Of a stretch of DNA of 64,000 nt, positions 17,721 through 26,433 are shown piece after piece. The notes below the pieces were generated by a model that did no database searches, was not told the origin of the DNA, and was given only the letters and a program-made list of their open reading frames with translations. A program made the position numbers and the translations under genes. The number at the start of each line of letters is the position of its first letter. Position 1 is the stretch's first letter. Source of the stretch: CAZHEV01 sp964531335 [NCBI: uncultured bacterium] (GTDB lineage: Bacteria > Eisenbacteria > RBG-16-71-46 > CAZHEV01); assembly GCA_964531335.1 (NCBI GenBank), contig CAZHEV010000006.1, positions 137,237 through 201,236 on the forward strand. The letters run 5' to 3'.

Positions 17721-17851
17721 GGTGTCTTCCCTCCCTTGTTCGGACACCTACGCGCCCACATCGCCCCAGGCTCGTCTGTGACACCATATCACAAAAGCCG
17801 CCACATTGATACGTGGACCGGACCGGGCCCAGGTGTAGTATCTTATCAACC

Positions 17852-19336
17852 ATGGCATCGAAAGAACAAAGAAGGCGAGAATCCGGCGGCGAGGAAGGCC
17901 TCTCCGGCTCGGTGGGCAAGCGCGAGGAGCTGCGCATTGAATCGATTGTCGCGGGCGGCGATGGAATGGCCCGCGCCGGCGACGGCCGCGTGGTCTTCGT
18001 ACCCCGCACGGCCCCGGGCGAGCTTATCGAAGCCGAGTACGCCGAGGAGCACAAGCAATGGCTGCGGGGGAGCCTCATCCGGACGGTGGAGGCCGGTCCG
18101 GACCGCCGTGATCCGCCGTGCCGCTACTACTCGCGCTGCGGAGGCTGCCAGCTACAGCATCTGGATTACAAGGCCCAGATATCGGCCAAGACCTCGATCG
18201 TCACCGAGTCTATTCGGCGCCTGGGCGGGGTAGATCTCCCGGTCCCCCAGGCCGTACCGTCGGTGCGCGAGCTCGGCTACAGAAACAGGGTCTCGCTGAT
18301 AATGAGAGGCGCCACAGGTGGTTTCTCGGCGGGCTATCACGCCTGCGACGACCCGTCCGAGATCGTGGACGTAGATATGTGCCCGCTCGCAGAGCCCGCC
18401 GTCAATGAGGTGTGGTCGTCCCTGAGGGCGCTTTGGGCGAGGCAGCCGCCGCGGCTCCCGCCGGGGCGGGACCTGCGCCTGACCTTGCGGGCGAGCTCCA
18501 GGGAGGAGGTCGGCCTCGCGATACAGGAGGCGCCCCATGCGCTCCGTGCCGCCGGAGGCGCTACGGGGGGCCGGCCGGGGCACGAGGGGCGAGGCGCCCA
18601 CCGGGAGAAAGCGACCGAACCCGGCCCTTTAGGCGCCGGGGGAGCAGTCGAGAGCGGCCGGGCCGGCGGATGGATATATCGCGGGGACGAAAGCTTCAGT
18701 CTAGTCGACTCTGTTCCCGGCCTTGCGGCGGTCTGGCTGCTGGACGCGCGCGGGAACATCACGAGCTATGAGGGCGCCGAGTCGCTTTATGACAGGTGGG
18801 GGCCTTACGAGGTCCCGCTCGCGGGAACCGCATTTCTCCAGGTGAATCGCGAGACCGCCGCGCGCCTGGAGGAGTACGTGCGCGAGCAGTGCGGAGACCT
18901 GGGCGGAGCGCGGGTGATAGACGCATACTGCGGCTACGGGCTGCGGGCGATGGAGATGGCGCGTGAAGGCGCGAGGGTCAAGTGCATCGACTCGGACGGC
19001 CGCGCCATAGCGGCCGGTGCGGCCATAGCCGCCGAGACGGGCGCCGGCGCCCGGTTTTTCGCGGCCGCCGTCGAGCACACGCTGCGCCGCGAGCTGCCCG
19101 CCGACGTGGTCGTCCTCAACCCCCCACGCCGCGGGCTCGCGCTGCCGGTCACCGCCGCCCTGGCGAGCAAGCCGCCCCGGCGGGCCGTCTATGTAAGCTG
19201 CAACCCCGCCACGCTCGCGCGCGACTTGAAGAGGCTCGGCGCCAAGTTCGAGGTCGCGGCGTGCAAGGCTTTCGATCTGTTCCCTCAAACCGCACACGTG
19301 GAGACGGTCGTAACTCTCGATCGCCGAGCGGGTTGA
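17852..19336 (+). CDS. TrmA/RlmD-family RNA (uracil-5-)-methyltransferase
   Basis: 494-residue SAM-dependent RNA m5U methyltransferase. Order: an N-terminal TRAM domain (about 22-82), an iron-sulfur motif C90-x5-C96-x2-C99 (CRYYSRCGGCQLQHL) with a later Cys near DVDMCPL as fourth ligand, an insert, then the Rossmann domain (VIDAYCGYGLRAMEMA, VVVLNPPRRGL, VYVSCNPATLARDLKRL). The Cys of SCNPAT is the catalytic nucleophile. An Arg/Gly-rich insert at about residues 230-275 is unusually long and low-complexity. ATG 17,852 begins the conserved part. 23S versus tRNA target cannot be told here. Confidence 0.9.
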   Translation: MASKEQRRRESGGEEGLSGSVGKREELRIESIVAGGDGMARAGDGRVVFVPRTAPGELIEAEYAEEHKQWLRGSLIRTVEAGPDRRDPPCRYYSRCGGCQLQHLDYKAQISAKTSIVTESIRRLGGVDLPVPQAVPSVRELGYRNRVSLIMRGATGGFSAGYHACDDPSEIVDVDMCPLAEPAVNEVWSSLRALWARQPPRLPPGRDLRLTLRASSREEVGLAIQEAPHALRAAGGATGGRPGHEGRGAHREKATEPGPLGAGGAVESGRAGGWIYRGDESFSLVDSVPGLAAVWLLDARGNITSYEGAESLYDRWGPYEVPLAGTAFLQVNRETAARLEEYVREQCGDLGGARVIDAYCGYGLRAMEMAREGARVKCIDSDGRAIAAGAAIAAETGAGARFFAAAVEHTLRRELPADVVVLNPPRRGLALPVTAALASKPPRRAVYVSCNPATLARDLKRLGAKFEVAACKAFDLFPQTAHVETVVTLDRRAG

Positions 19337-19446
19337 GTCGGCCTCCACTCCGATTATCGATAGTGGTACACTGATCGGGACTGACCCGGATGCCGAAGAC
19401 CAGTCCATCCGATCCAAGTAGGCACCTGTCTTTGGGGAGGCGACAA

Positions 19447-20742
19447 TTGACTGAGACCTCGAGAAGCAAGCTGTCGGGATTGTGGAGATCGGAAGATTGG
19501 TGGGCAGTGTGGCTCGGCCTGGCGCTCTTCCTGGTAACCCCGTTTGTATCCGGAATTCCCAAGCCGGGCAAATGGGTGGGCAAGCCGCTCGAAGCGATCC
19601 CTCCGGAGATGGTTCCGCCTCTTCTATTGCTTATGGCGGGAATAGGGGCGCTTGTCTTGATCGCCCTCGCTTCGATGAAAGAGAGTCCGGCCAGGTTCGT
19701 CCCGGCGTTTCCGGTGGTCTTCGCGCTCTCCGTCTTGAGCTACTTCGTGTCCTCGCAGAACACGCTCGCCACCTACGGCCTTGGATATGCTTTCTGGGCC
19801 CTTCTGGTGGGACTTTTCATTAGCAACACCGTCGGCCTTCCGGGCTGGCTGCGCCCCGCGGTGAGGACGGAGCTCTACATCAAGATAGGCCTGGTCTTGC
19901 TCGGGGGAGAGGTGCTGTTCAACAAGATCCTCGCCCTTGGAGGCCCCGGCCTCCTCGTGGCCTGGGTCGTCACCCCGGTCGTGGTCACCTTCATGTACTT
20001 CTTCGGCACGAGAACGCTCAAGATCGTCAACAAGAAGCTCGCGATGATAATCTCTGCCGCCACGTCGGTCTGCGGAGTGTCCGCCGCCATAGCCACGGCC
20101 GGCGCGTGCAAGGCGAAGAAGGAGGATTTGACGCTCGCCGTCGGCATGACGCTCATTTTCACGGTAATAATGATGGTCTTCATGCCTCTCGGAATCAAAG
20201 CCTTGGGCATGGACCCGTTGGTCGGCGGCGCCTGGATGGGAGGCACCATCGACTCCACGGGCGCGGTTGTGGCGGCCGGCTCCATGCTGGGCAAGGAGGC
20301 GATGAACGTGGCCGCGGTGGTCAAGATGATCCAGAACGTCATGATCGGCCTGCTCGCCTTCATAGTCGCGCTGATGTGGGTTACGCGCGTGGAGCGCGAC
20401 CCCACCGGGCCGAAGCCGAGCCCCATGGAGATATGGTACCGGTTCCCCAAGTTCGTGGTCGGGTTCGTCGCCGCGTCGGTCCTGTTCTCCTTTATTTTGA
20501 CTCCCGCGATCGGCGGCGCGGCGGTGGATGAGCTTCTCAAGGTCTCGAAGGGGCTTAGGGGCTACTTCTTCTGCCTGGCGTTCGTCAGCATCGGGTTGGA
20601 GTCCAGCTTCAGGGAGCTCGGAAAACAGATGGCGGGCGGCAAGCCTCTCATACTTTATATGGTGGGCCAGTCCTTCAACCTGGTACTGACGCTGATAATG
20701 GCTTACCTGGCGTTCGGCGGAGTCCTGTTCCCGAGGCCGTAA
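19447..20742 (+). CDS. YeiH/UPF0324-family transporter (putative sulfate exporter family)
   Basis: About 431-residue polytopic membrane protein with ten or more hydrophobic segments. Signature stretches of the YeiH family (Pfam Cons_hypoth698): FISNTVGLPGWLRPAVRTEL, YIKIGLVLLGGEVLFNKIL, SAATSVCGVSAAIATAGACK, GGAWMGGTIDSTGAVVAAGS, VVKMIQNVMIGLLAFIVALM. The family is annotated as putative sulfate or sulfonate-related export, without firm biochemistry. TTG 19,447 follows a GGGGAGGCGACAA ribosome site; an in-frame ATG at 19,390 would add 19 residues with a weaker site. Its presence in a sulfite-reduction neighbourhood makes an anion (sulfite/sulfate) role attractive, but that is inference. Confidence 0.85.
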   Translation: MTETSRSKLSGLWRSEDWWAVWLGLALFLVTPFVSGIPKPGKWVGKPLEAIPPEMVPPLLLLMAGIGALVLIALASMKESPARFVPAFPVVFALSVLSYFVSSQNTLATYGLGYAFWALLVGLFISNTVGLPGWLRPAVRTELYIKIGLVLLGGEVLFNKILALGGPGLLVAWVVTPVVVTFMYFFGTRTLKIVNKKLAMIISAATSVCGVSAAIATAGACKAKKEDLTLAVGMTLIFTVIMMVFMPLGIKALGMDPLVGGAWMGGTIDSTGAVVAAGSMLGKEAMNVAAVVKMIQNVMIGLLAFIVALMWVTRVERDPTGPKPSPMEIWYRFPKFVVGFVAASVLFSFILTPAIGGAAVDELLKVSKGLRGYFFCLAFVSIGLESSFRELGKQMAGGKPLILYMVGQSFNLVLTLIMAYLAFGGVLFPRP

Positions 20743-20766
20743 CGTGGAAGGCCCGCGCAGCTCCTC

Positions 20767-21882
20767 TCAGGACACTAACTTTCTCAAGGCCGTGAGGACG
20801 GGAAGGTGCCTCTTGATAAGGGGCTTCGCGTGGCGGTGGTAGATGCCGCACGCGCGGCAAAGGACAGTGCCCTTCGGGTAGAAGCAGTAGCAGGCCTGCT
20901 TTCTCTCACCGGTGGCCAGCTCGCTCTTCCATCGGGCGTCGGCGCCCAGAAGATCGAAAGCGCGAAGCCCTTCCTCTATCGCGCTCTTTATCGCTTCGGT
21001 CGCGACGACGATCCCGGGGGACAGTCTCCGGAAGCTGTCGTCATAGGAGGTCTTGAGAGCGCTGAGCTCGTCCTTGTAGGCAACGCCGAAAAGATGCGCG
21101 ACCGGCGCTCCACCCACATATAGCAAGTGAAGTCGCAGCCATCCCCGGGCCGAGAAAACGCGCGCCAGGTCCTCGAAGAAACGCCGCAGCTCCTCAGTCG
21201 CCGTCATGGCCTCGCCCCTGGTCGCCTTCCAACTGTTGCTCTCTATCGCGAAGACGTCGGCCATCCCCTCCTCCACCTCCTCCTCGCGGCTGATGGTGCG
21301 CGCCTCGAAGCCCCTCTCCCTTTCGATGCGCTTGCGCTTGCGACGCAGCTCGGAGCGAACATGCCCCTCCCGTCCGGCGAGATACTCCTCCCAGCTTGCG
21401 GGAAGCAGCGCGAAGGGCGACGCGGTCGACGGGCGTACGGTAGTGGCCAGGCCGCATTCCAGGGCGAGCTCGGGAAGTGTCCTGGCTATATGGGTGTCGG
21501 CGGAGACCTGCGCGGTAATGCAAGCACCCCTGTGGGCGGCGAGCAGGTGGGACAGAATGCTCCTGAGCGTCGTCCGGGGATCGAGGGCCGTGACCAGGTT
21601 CGCCCTGCGCACCTGATTGTGGACGGGAAGAGCGAGCGCGGACCTGTGAAGACAGCCTCTGCATTCATCCTCTATCAGTGGAAGCACCGCGCTCAGCGAG
21701 CCGCCTTCCCGTATGAACAAGAAGGCGAGCCGCCTGTCCGGCCAGAAGTGCCGAAGGGACGAGGTCAGCCATTCAGGGGTGTCTAGAAGCCTCGCATCGT
21801 CGCACGAATCGACGAGCCGGCGCCACTCGCTCAGATATGTCTCGAGCGACCGGATATCGGTCACTTCCTCTACTTGCGCCAT
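20767..21882 (-). CDS. CelD/FemAB-like GNAT-fold acyltransferase
   Basis: 371 residues of the BcsL/CelD-type Acetyltransf_6 family (two tandem GNAT folds, as in FemAB). Evidence: WRRLVDSCDDARLLDTPEWL, a middle LRRKRKRIERERGFEARTIS, then RLHLLYVGGAPVAHLFGVAY and ALKTSYDDSFRRLSPGIVVA with AFDLLGADARWKSELATGER. Family members transfer acyl or aminoacyl groups to polysaccharide or peptide acceptors. The gene stands alone, convergent with the YeiH-family gene. Substrate unknown. ATG 21,882. Confidence 0.8.
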   Translation of the reverse strand: MAQVEEVTDIRSLETYLSEWRRLVDSCDDARLLDTPEWLTSSLRHFWPDRRLAFLFIREGGSLSAVLPLIEDECRGCLHRSALALPVHNQVRRANLVTALDPRTTLRSILSHLLAAHRGACITAQVSADTHIARTLPELALECGLATTVRPSTASPFALLPASWEEYLAGREGHVRSELRRKRKRIERERGFEARTISREEEVEEGMADVFAIESNSWKATRGEAMTATEELRRFFEDLARVFSARGWLRLHLLYVGGAPVAHLFGVAYKDELSALKTSYDDSFRRLSPGIVVATEAIKSAIEEGLRAFDLLGADARWKSELATGERKQACYCFYPKGTVLCRACGIYHRHAKPLIKRHLPVLTALRKLVS

Positions 21883-22356
21883 CGCGGGTCCTTGAATATA
21901 CGACAGCCGCCGGCGGCCGCGAACGGCACTATGAATCCGTTGCGGGCCAAGTCCTTGACTTCATTAGTATTATTCGGCCTCTACGCAAGTATCTTGACCG
22001 GAGCAGGCTCCATGGCGGGAGGCCCTTACCTCACCCGGCGGCCCGCATACCGCCGGACCCGCCTGGAATGGCTCCCACAGGGCTAACTGCCGCAATGGGC
22101 CAGGATGGCTCTCGAGGCTGGAGGATGGCTCTCTCCGCGCCGGCCCATCGCTCGGGGACACCTCCAAGGATTGCTCTTGGCGAGACGGGATGCAAGTGAT
22201 AAAATGAGTTGCTGGAGGGTTGCCCGACCCGATCCACCCACTTGAAACGTGTCAGCGGGGCGAAGCCAACAGCGCGGCCTCCGGTCACGGGTGAGCCGCG
22301 TTTCCCCATCTCCCGCAACGCGTTGCGCCCTGGCTATTCTGTGAGAGGAAGCGTAT
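21883..22356. other. Intergenic region upstream of the Tmc-like pair
   Basis: About 470 bases between the divergent acyltransferase and cytochrome b genes. A frame at 21,874-22,086 has a short hydrophobic stretch but no ribosome site or homology I recognise. The promoter of the electron-transfer genes must lie here; none could be assigned confidently. Confidence 0.5.
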
Positions 22357-23328
22357 ATGACCGTGATCCCCTATCTAGTCGCGTACGTTGCCGTTGCCGT
22401 ATTCGTCGTGGCGGTGGTCGCCCGCTTCATGATGTGGTCGAAGCTGCCGCTTCACCTGCGATGGGAGCTTTATCCCGTAGCCCATGAGGGCAAACGGGCC
22501 AGTTACGGCGGCTCGTACATCGAGGAGGTGGATTGGTGGAAGAAGCGCAGGGAGGTCTCCCTGTGGGGCGAGCTGAAGGTCATGGTGCCCGAGATCGTGT
22601 TTCTGGTCGCGCTGTGGGAGCACAACCGAAAGATGTGGTTCCGCTCTTTCCCCTTCCATTTCGGCATATACCTGGTAGCCGGCGCCACCTTTGTGATGAT
22701 CCTGAACGGGGTGCTCGCCGCGGTCTCGCCCGGCGCCGTGGAGGGCGCCTTTGGAGAGTTCCTGCGGCGCCTGGCACTCAGCTTCGGCGTGGCGGGCCTG
22801 GCGCTGGGAATGATAGGCGCCCTGGGGCTTCTACATCGCCGCCTGACCCAAGAGGACTTGAGGGACTTCACGGTTCCCGCCGACATATTCAACCTGCTCT
22901 TCTTCGTCGTGACCTTCGGGGTCGCGCTGGGGCACATAGCCGCGGTGGACAGGGACATGTCCCGCTCCGGCGCCTTCGTACGGAATCTGGTCGTTTTTGA
23001 CATGGTCTCAATAGATGGCGGTGAGTTCTGGCTGACGGGGATATCCGCGGTTTTGCTGGGCGCTCTTCTGGCCTACATTCCGCTGACCCACATGTCGCAT
23101 TTCGTGGGCAAGTACTTCGCCTACCACACCATACGGTGGGACGACGAGCCCAATATCCGCGGCGGCCGGTTCGAGGGAAGGATACAGGAGCTTCTGAACC
23201 AACCCGTGAGCTGGTCCGCCCCGCATATAGACGGGCGGGGCAAGAAGACCTGGGCTCAGCTCGCCACGGAAGAGGCCCAGAGGCCCGAAGATAAGAAGAA
23301 AGACGAAAAGAAGACGGAGAGCAAGTAG
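22357..23328 (+). CDS. NarI/DsrM/TmcC-like cytochrome b membrane subunit
   Basis: 323-residue integral membrane protein with about six hydrophobic segments. It resembles the membrane cytochrome b subunits DsrM, TmcC and HmcE (nitrate reductase gamma-like), which bind haem b with paired His and exchange electrons with menaquinone. Candidate haem His residues lie in FPFHFGIYLVAG, LGHIAAV and LTHMSHFVGKYFAYH. A soluble hydrophilic tail rich in Lys/Glu follows residue 290. The next gene encodes the HdrD/DsrK-like partner 72 nt downstream. Together they form the membrane/cytoplasmic half of a Tmc-type complex; no tetrahaem TmcA is present next to it. ATG 22,357 has GAGAGGAAG upstream. Confidence 0.85.
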   Translation: MTVIPYLVAYVAVAVFVVAVVARFMMWSKLPLHLRWELYPVAHEGKRASYGGSYIEEVDWWKKRREVSLWGELKVMVPEIVFLVALWEHNRKMWFRSFPFHFGIYLVAGATFVMILNGVLAAVSPGAVEGAFGEFLRRLALSFGVAGLALGMIGALGLLHRRLTQEDLRDFTVPADIFNLLFFVVTFGVALGHIAAVDRDMSRSGAFVRNLVVFDMVSIDGGEFWLTGISAVLLGALLAYIPLTHMSHFVGKYFAYHTIRWDDEPNIRGGRFEGRIQELLNQPVSWSAPHIDGRGKKTWAQLATEEAQRPEDKKKDEKKTESK

Positions 23329-23400
23329 CTCCGCGAATGTCCCGGGCCGCCGGCTTTGACCGCAGCGGTTCGAGAGTATCGGCTCGAGGAGACGATCGAT

Positions 23401-24999
23401 ATGAGCAAGTCGAAAAGCGTGAAGGATATTTCCAGGGTTGATTCGCCGGCGTCCACGGTGCGCCCCGAGGACCAGGTTCCGCTGCCCCCTCCCTTCGACA
23501 AGGAGGAGCCTCCATTCGCCCCACTGAGCGAGCAGGCGCGCGAGAAGTACGAGTGCGATCTGGACGACACCATCGCCTGCAGCATACCGAAGCCCCAGTC
23601 GAAGCAGGAGGAGGAGGAGCTGGTCAACAAGTTCCTATCGGGGATGAGGAAGCTCTTCAAGAAGGAGGACAACTGGACTTTCCTTCAGCCGCTGCTCCTC
23701 ACCATGGAGCACTGCGCAAGGTGCCAGACCTGCGCCGAGGCCTGCCATATATACGAAGAGAGCGGCAACAACCCCATATACAGGCCGGCGTATCGCTCCG
23801 AGGTGCTGAGGCGGATCTACTACAAGTACGTAAAGAACGGCTCGAAATGGGTGCACGGCGACATAGATCTGAACTGGAAGACGGTCGCCAGGCTCATCGA
23901 GCTCTCCTTCCGCTGCAACCTCTGCCGCCGGTGCGGACAGACCTGCCCCATCGGGGCGGACAACGGTCTCGTGGCCCACGAGATCCGCAAGCTCGCCAGC
24001 CAGGAGATGGGCATCACCGCCAAGGAGCTTCACAAGGACGGCTCGGTGCTCCAGCAGACGGTCGGATCCTCCACCGGCATGAACGCCCTCGTCGTGAAGG
24101 ACAACATGGAGTTCATAGAGGAGGACATGAGCGACATCACCGGCATCGACGTGAAGGTGCCGTGGGACAAGAAGGGCGCCGACATACTGCTTATACACAA
24201 CGCCGGCGAGATCATGTCATGGCCGGAGAACGTGGGCGCCTTCGCCATACTCTTCAACGCGGCGGGCCTTGACTGGACCCTGTCCAGCGACGTGGCGGCC
24301 TACGACGGGATAAACTACGGCGTCTGGTACGACGACGTCCAGTTCGCGCGGACCGCGATAAAGCACGCGAAGGCCGCCGCGAACCTCGGGGTGAAGAAGA
24401 TCGTGCTGGGCGAGTGCGGCCACGCGCACAAGGCGCTGACGGTCATAGCCGACCGGGTCCTGACGGGCGAGCTGAACATACCCAGGGAGAGCAGCATGCC
24501 GATCCTTCTGGACATAGTCAGGTCGGGCAGGGTCAAGTTCGACAAGAGCAGGAACGACTTCCCGGTCACCCTTCACGATCCCTGCAACCTCACGCGCCTC
24601 ATGGGCGTGATCGCGCCCCAGCGCGAGATCATCAAGGAGATCGTCCCGGAGAGCCGGTTCCGCGAGATGACCCCCCACGGCTGCAACAACTACTGCTGCG
24701 GCGGGGGCTCCGGGTTCGCGATCATGTCGGGACACAACTTCGGCGAATGGCGCCATCACGTCTCGGGCCGGCGCAAGTTCCGCCAGATCCTGGAGGCGTT
24801 CAAGGACGAGCCGATGGACCGCGATCACCCGAAGTACGTCTGCGCGCCTTGCAGCAACTGCAAGGGCCAGATCCGCGACATCATCACCTACTACGACGCC
24901 TGGGAGAAGGCCGGCATTTACTACGGTGGGCTCGTCGAGCTGATGGTCAACGCGATGGTAGACTCCAAGCCGAACTTCATCGATTGGGAGTGGCACTAA
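23401..24999 (+). CDS. HdrD/DsrK/TmcB-like iron-sulfur protein
   Basis: About 532-residue cytoplasmic iron-sulfur protein. Two [4Fe-4S] ferredoxin motifs (CARCQTCAEACH; CNLCRRCGQTCP) are followed by two CCG domains (HDPCNLTR with GCNNYCCGGGSG; CAPCSNCKG) that in HdrD/DsrK hold the noncubane or catalytic [4Fe-4S] site for disulfide or trisulfide chemistry. It is paired with the preceding cytochrome b gene, as TmcB with TmcC. ATG 23,401 has GAGGAG 9 nt upstream; the frame reaches 23,356. A lone receiver gene starts 19 nt after its stop, implying co-transcription. Specific substrate unknown. Confidence 0.88.
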   Translation: MSKSKSVKDISRVDSPASTVRPEDQVPLPPPFDKEEPPFAPLSEQAREKYECDLDDTIACSIPKPQSKQEEEELVNKFLSGMRKLFKKEDNWTFLQPLLLTMEHCARCQTCAEACHIYEESGNNPIYRPAYRSEVLRRIYYKYVKNGSKWVHGDIDLNWKTVARLIELSFRCNLCRRCGQTCPIGADNGLVAHEIRKLASQEMGITAKELHKDGSVLQQTVGSSTGMNALVVKDNMEFIEEDMSDITGIDVKVPWDKKGADILLIHNAGEIMSWPENVGAFAILFNAAGLDWTLSSDVAAYDGINYGVWYDDVQFARTAIKHAKAAANLGVKKIVLGECGHAHKALTVIADRVLTGELNIPRESSMPILLDIVRSGRVKFDKSRNDFPVTLHDPCNLTRLMGVIAPQREIIKEIVPESRFREMTPHGCNNYCCGGGSGFAIMSGHNFGEWRHHVSGRRKFRQILEAFKDEPMDRDHPKYVCAPCSNCKGQIRDIITYYDAWEKAGIYYGGLVELMVNAMVDSKPNFIDWEWH

Positions 25000-25018
25000 A
25001 CAGGACGGAGATCCCCCG

Positions 25019-25405
25019 ATGGCTGACAAGAAGCGCGTACTGGTAATCGACGACGACCCGGATGTCGTCACTTTCCTGACGACCTTGCTGCGGGACAACG
25101 GATACGAGACGGACTCCGCTCAAGACGGCGCCGAAGGGCTGGATAAGATCCGCGCGAAAGTGCCCGATCTGATCCTCCTCGACATAACCATGCCGGAGAA
25201 GTCAGGGGTCAGGCTCTATCGGGACATCAAGGAGGAGGACCGGACCAAGTCCGTCCCCGTGGTCATAGTCACGGGCGTCATGCAGGAGTTCAAGCAGTTC
25301 ATCCACACCAGGCGACAGGTGCCGCCCCCCGAAGGCTACATACAAAAGCCCGTGGATAAGAAAGAATTGCTGGATACGATCGAGAAGCTCCTGGCCGGCA
25401 GGTAG
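25019..25405 (+). CDS. Single-domain response regulator
   Basis: 128-residue receiver with no output domain. Acidic pair DDDP near residue 13, phosphoacceptor Asp in LILLDITMPE (about D57), Thr in VIVTG and the conserved Lys in YIQKPVDKKEL. Between strand 4 and the final Lys loop it carries an insertion, HTRRQVPPPEGY, shared with the receivers at 29.3 and 31.7 kb. It is the third gene of the Tmc-like operon and probably acts by protein contact. A strong intrinsic terminator follows at 25,484-25,520. Confidence 0.92.
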   Translation: MADKKRVLVIDDDPDVVTFLTTLLRDNGYETDSAQDGAEGLDKIRAKVPDLILLDITMPEKSGVRLYRDIKEEDRTKSVPVVIVTGVMQEFKQFIHTRRQVPPPEGYIQKPVDKKELLDTIEKLLAGR

Positions 25406-25469
25406 AGCTCACGCGCCGGGACTGCCCCGCCGGGCGGCCCCGGCTTTCTCGCCCGCGCGACCGCCGCCC

Positions 25470-25504
25470 GAGCCGCCAAGACCGGCGGGCGGCCCCAATC
25501 GGCC
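25470..25504. repeat. 35-bp direct repeat, left copy
   Basis: Begins GAGCCGCCAAGACC and ends CCCAATCGGCC; identical in all 35 positions to 29,231-29,265. The two copies have the same orientation and bracket the DprA-like/PRTase/NACHT island; flanking bases differ on both sides. This copy overlaps the 5' arm of the terminator behind the receiver gene, a common integration site. Confidence 0.85.
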
Positions 25505-25520
25505 CGCCCGCCCTTTGTTT
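25484..25520 (+). terminator. Rho-independent terminator after the receiver gene
   Basis: A perfect 9-bp G+C stem, GGCGGGCGG paired with CCGCCCGCC, with an 11-nt loop, followed by CTTTGTTT. It should stop transcription of the Tmc-like operon. Confidence 0.75.
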
Positions 25521-25682
25521 CCCCAGGGCATCTATCTACGCAATGTTCGACGTTCATCTAGGTCTAGTAGCAATACTTCTCCTAGTAGGCACCGCTTGTC
25601 CGCATCGCCCTTGTTTGCGTTTTGGGAGGCGTAGTCCGACCGATGCTCGCAGATAGCTCCTGAGCCCCAATCGAGAAGTCCC

Positions 25683-25710
25683 TTGTCACCGCATGCGTGA
25701 AGTGTATACT
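25683..25710 (+). promoter_or_regulatory. Sigma70-type promoter of the DprA-like gene
   Basis: TTGTCA (25,683-25,688), a 16-bp spacer and TATACT (25,705-25,710), each five of six matches to consensus. The start codon is 28 nt further on, with GGGGG at ribosome-site distance. The island therefore brings its own promoter. Confidence 0.65.
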
Positions 25711-25737
25711 GAAGAACTGATTCGGGGGTAACGAGCG

Positions 25738-26433
25738 ATGGAAGCCAATTTCCGGAATTATAGCTCCGAGGAACTGCTGGGACCTCTAAACGAGGTGGAG
25801 CAGAAGAACGCGCCGAGCTCGCTCTTCGTCTGTGGAGATCTCGGCCTTCTCAAGAACGGTCCGCGAGTCTCAGTAGTGGGATCAAGGAGGGTCTCTGACT
25901 ACGGGCGACGGCTCGCAGGCATTTTGGCCGAGAACCTTGTCAGCCATGAAGCAGTAGTTGTAAGCGGTTTGGCCCAGGGCGTCGATACAGAGGCACACGT
26001 GGCTGCGCTCAAAGCCGGCGGCCGCACGATCGCGGTCCTCGGAACGCCTCTATCGGAATCCTTCCCCAAAGAGAACCGCGCCCTTCAAGAGAGGATCATG
26101 CGAGAGCACCTTGCTGTCTCGCAGTTCCCCCCCGGCAGCGCAACCGGTCGAGGGAACTTCCCGATGAGAAACCGAACGATGGCCCTAATCTCGGATGCGA
26201 CCGTGATAGTAGAGGCCGGCGAGTCAAGCGGGACGATTCACCAGGGCTGGGAGGCCCTTCGTCTCGGGCGGCCGCTTTTCATCTGCGAGCCTCTCGTGAG
26301 CGAAGCACGCTTTGGTTGGGTCCATGAGATGATAGAGTACGGGGCGGAGGCGCTTTCGGTGGACACGATCGATTTCTTACTCGAGTTTCTACCTGAGAGA
26401 TCCGATGACGAAGACGCCGGAGTTGCTCTCTAG
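25738..26433 (+). CDS. DprA-like Rossmann (SLOG-type) protein
   Basis: 231 residues. The core matches the DprA/Smf Rossmann domain: VSVVGSRRVSDYGRRLAG, VVVSGLAQGVDTEAHVAAL, GRTIAVLGTPLSESFPKENR, FPMRNRTMALISDATVIVEA, SSGTIHQGWEAL. Chromosomal DprA loads RecA on single-stranded DNA during transformation and usually carries extra SAM and winged-helix parts (about 360 residues); here only the Rossmann core is present. Its 3' end overlaps the phosphoribosyltransferase gene by 29 nt. Lower G+C than neighbours and the flanking 35-bp repeats mark it as acquired. DprA-like/PRTase pairs are, as I recall, reported as candidate immunity genes; a nucleotide-sensing role is inference. Confidence 0.8.
   Translation: MEANFRNYSSEELLGPLNEVEQKNAPSSLFVCGDLGLLKNGPRVSVVGSRRVSDYGRRLAGILAENLVSHEAVVVSGLAQGVDTEAHVAALKAGGRTIAVLGTPLSESFPKENRALQERIMREHLAVSQFPPGSATGRGNFPMRNRTMALISDATVIVEAGESSGTIHQGWEALRLGRPLFICEPLVSEARFGWVHEMIEYGAEALSVDTIDFLLEFLPERSDDEDAGVAL

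Larger units (their letters stand above)
25406..25737. other. Intergenic region holding terminator, left repeat and island promoter
   Basis: About 330 bases. It holds the intrinsic terminator of the receiver gene, the left copy of the 35-bp direct repeat, and the promoter of the DprA-like gene. Base composition shifts within it: before 25,520 it is extremely G+C-rich, after that visibly more A+T-rich, as expected at an insertion boundary. Confidence 0.6.

Noticed and set aside
25738-26433. Housekeeping DprA for transformation
   Set aside because: Only the Rossmann core is present, it is coupled to a PRTase, and it lies in an island with att-like repeats and a NACHT gene.
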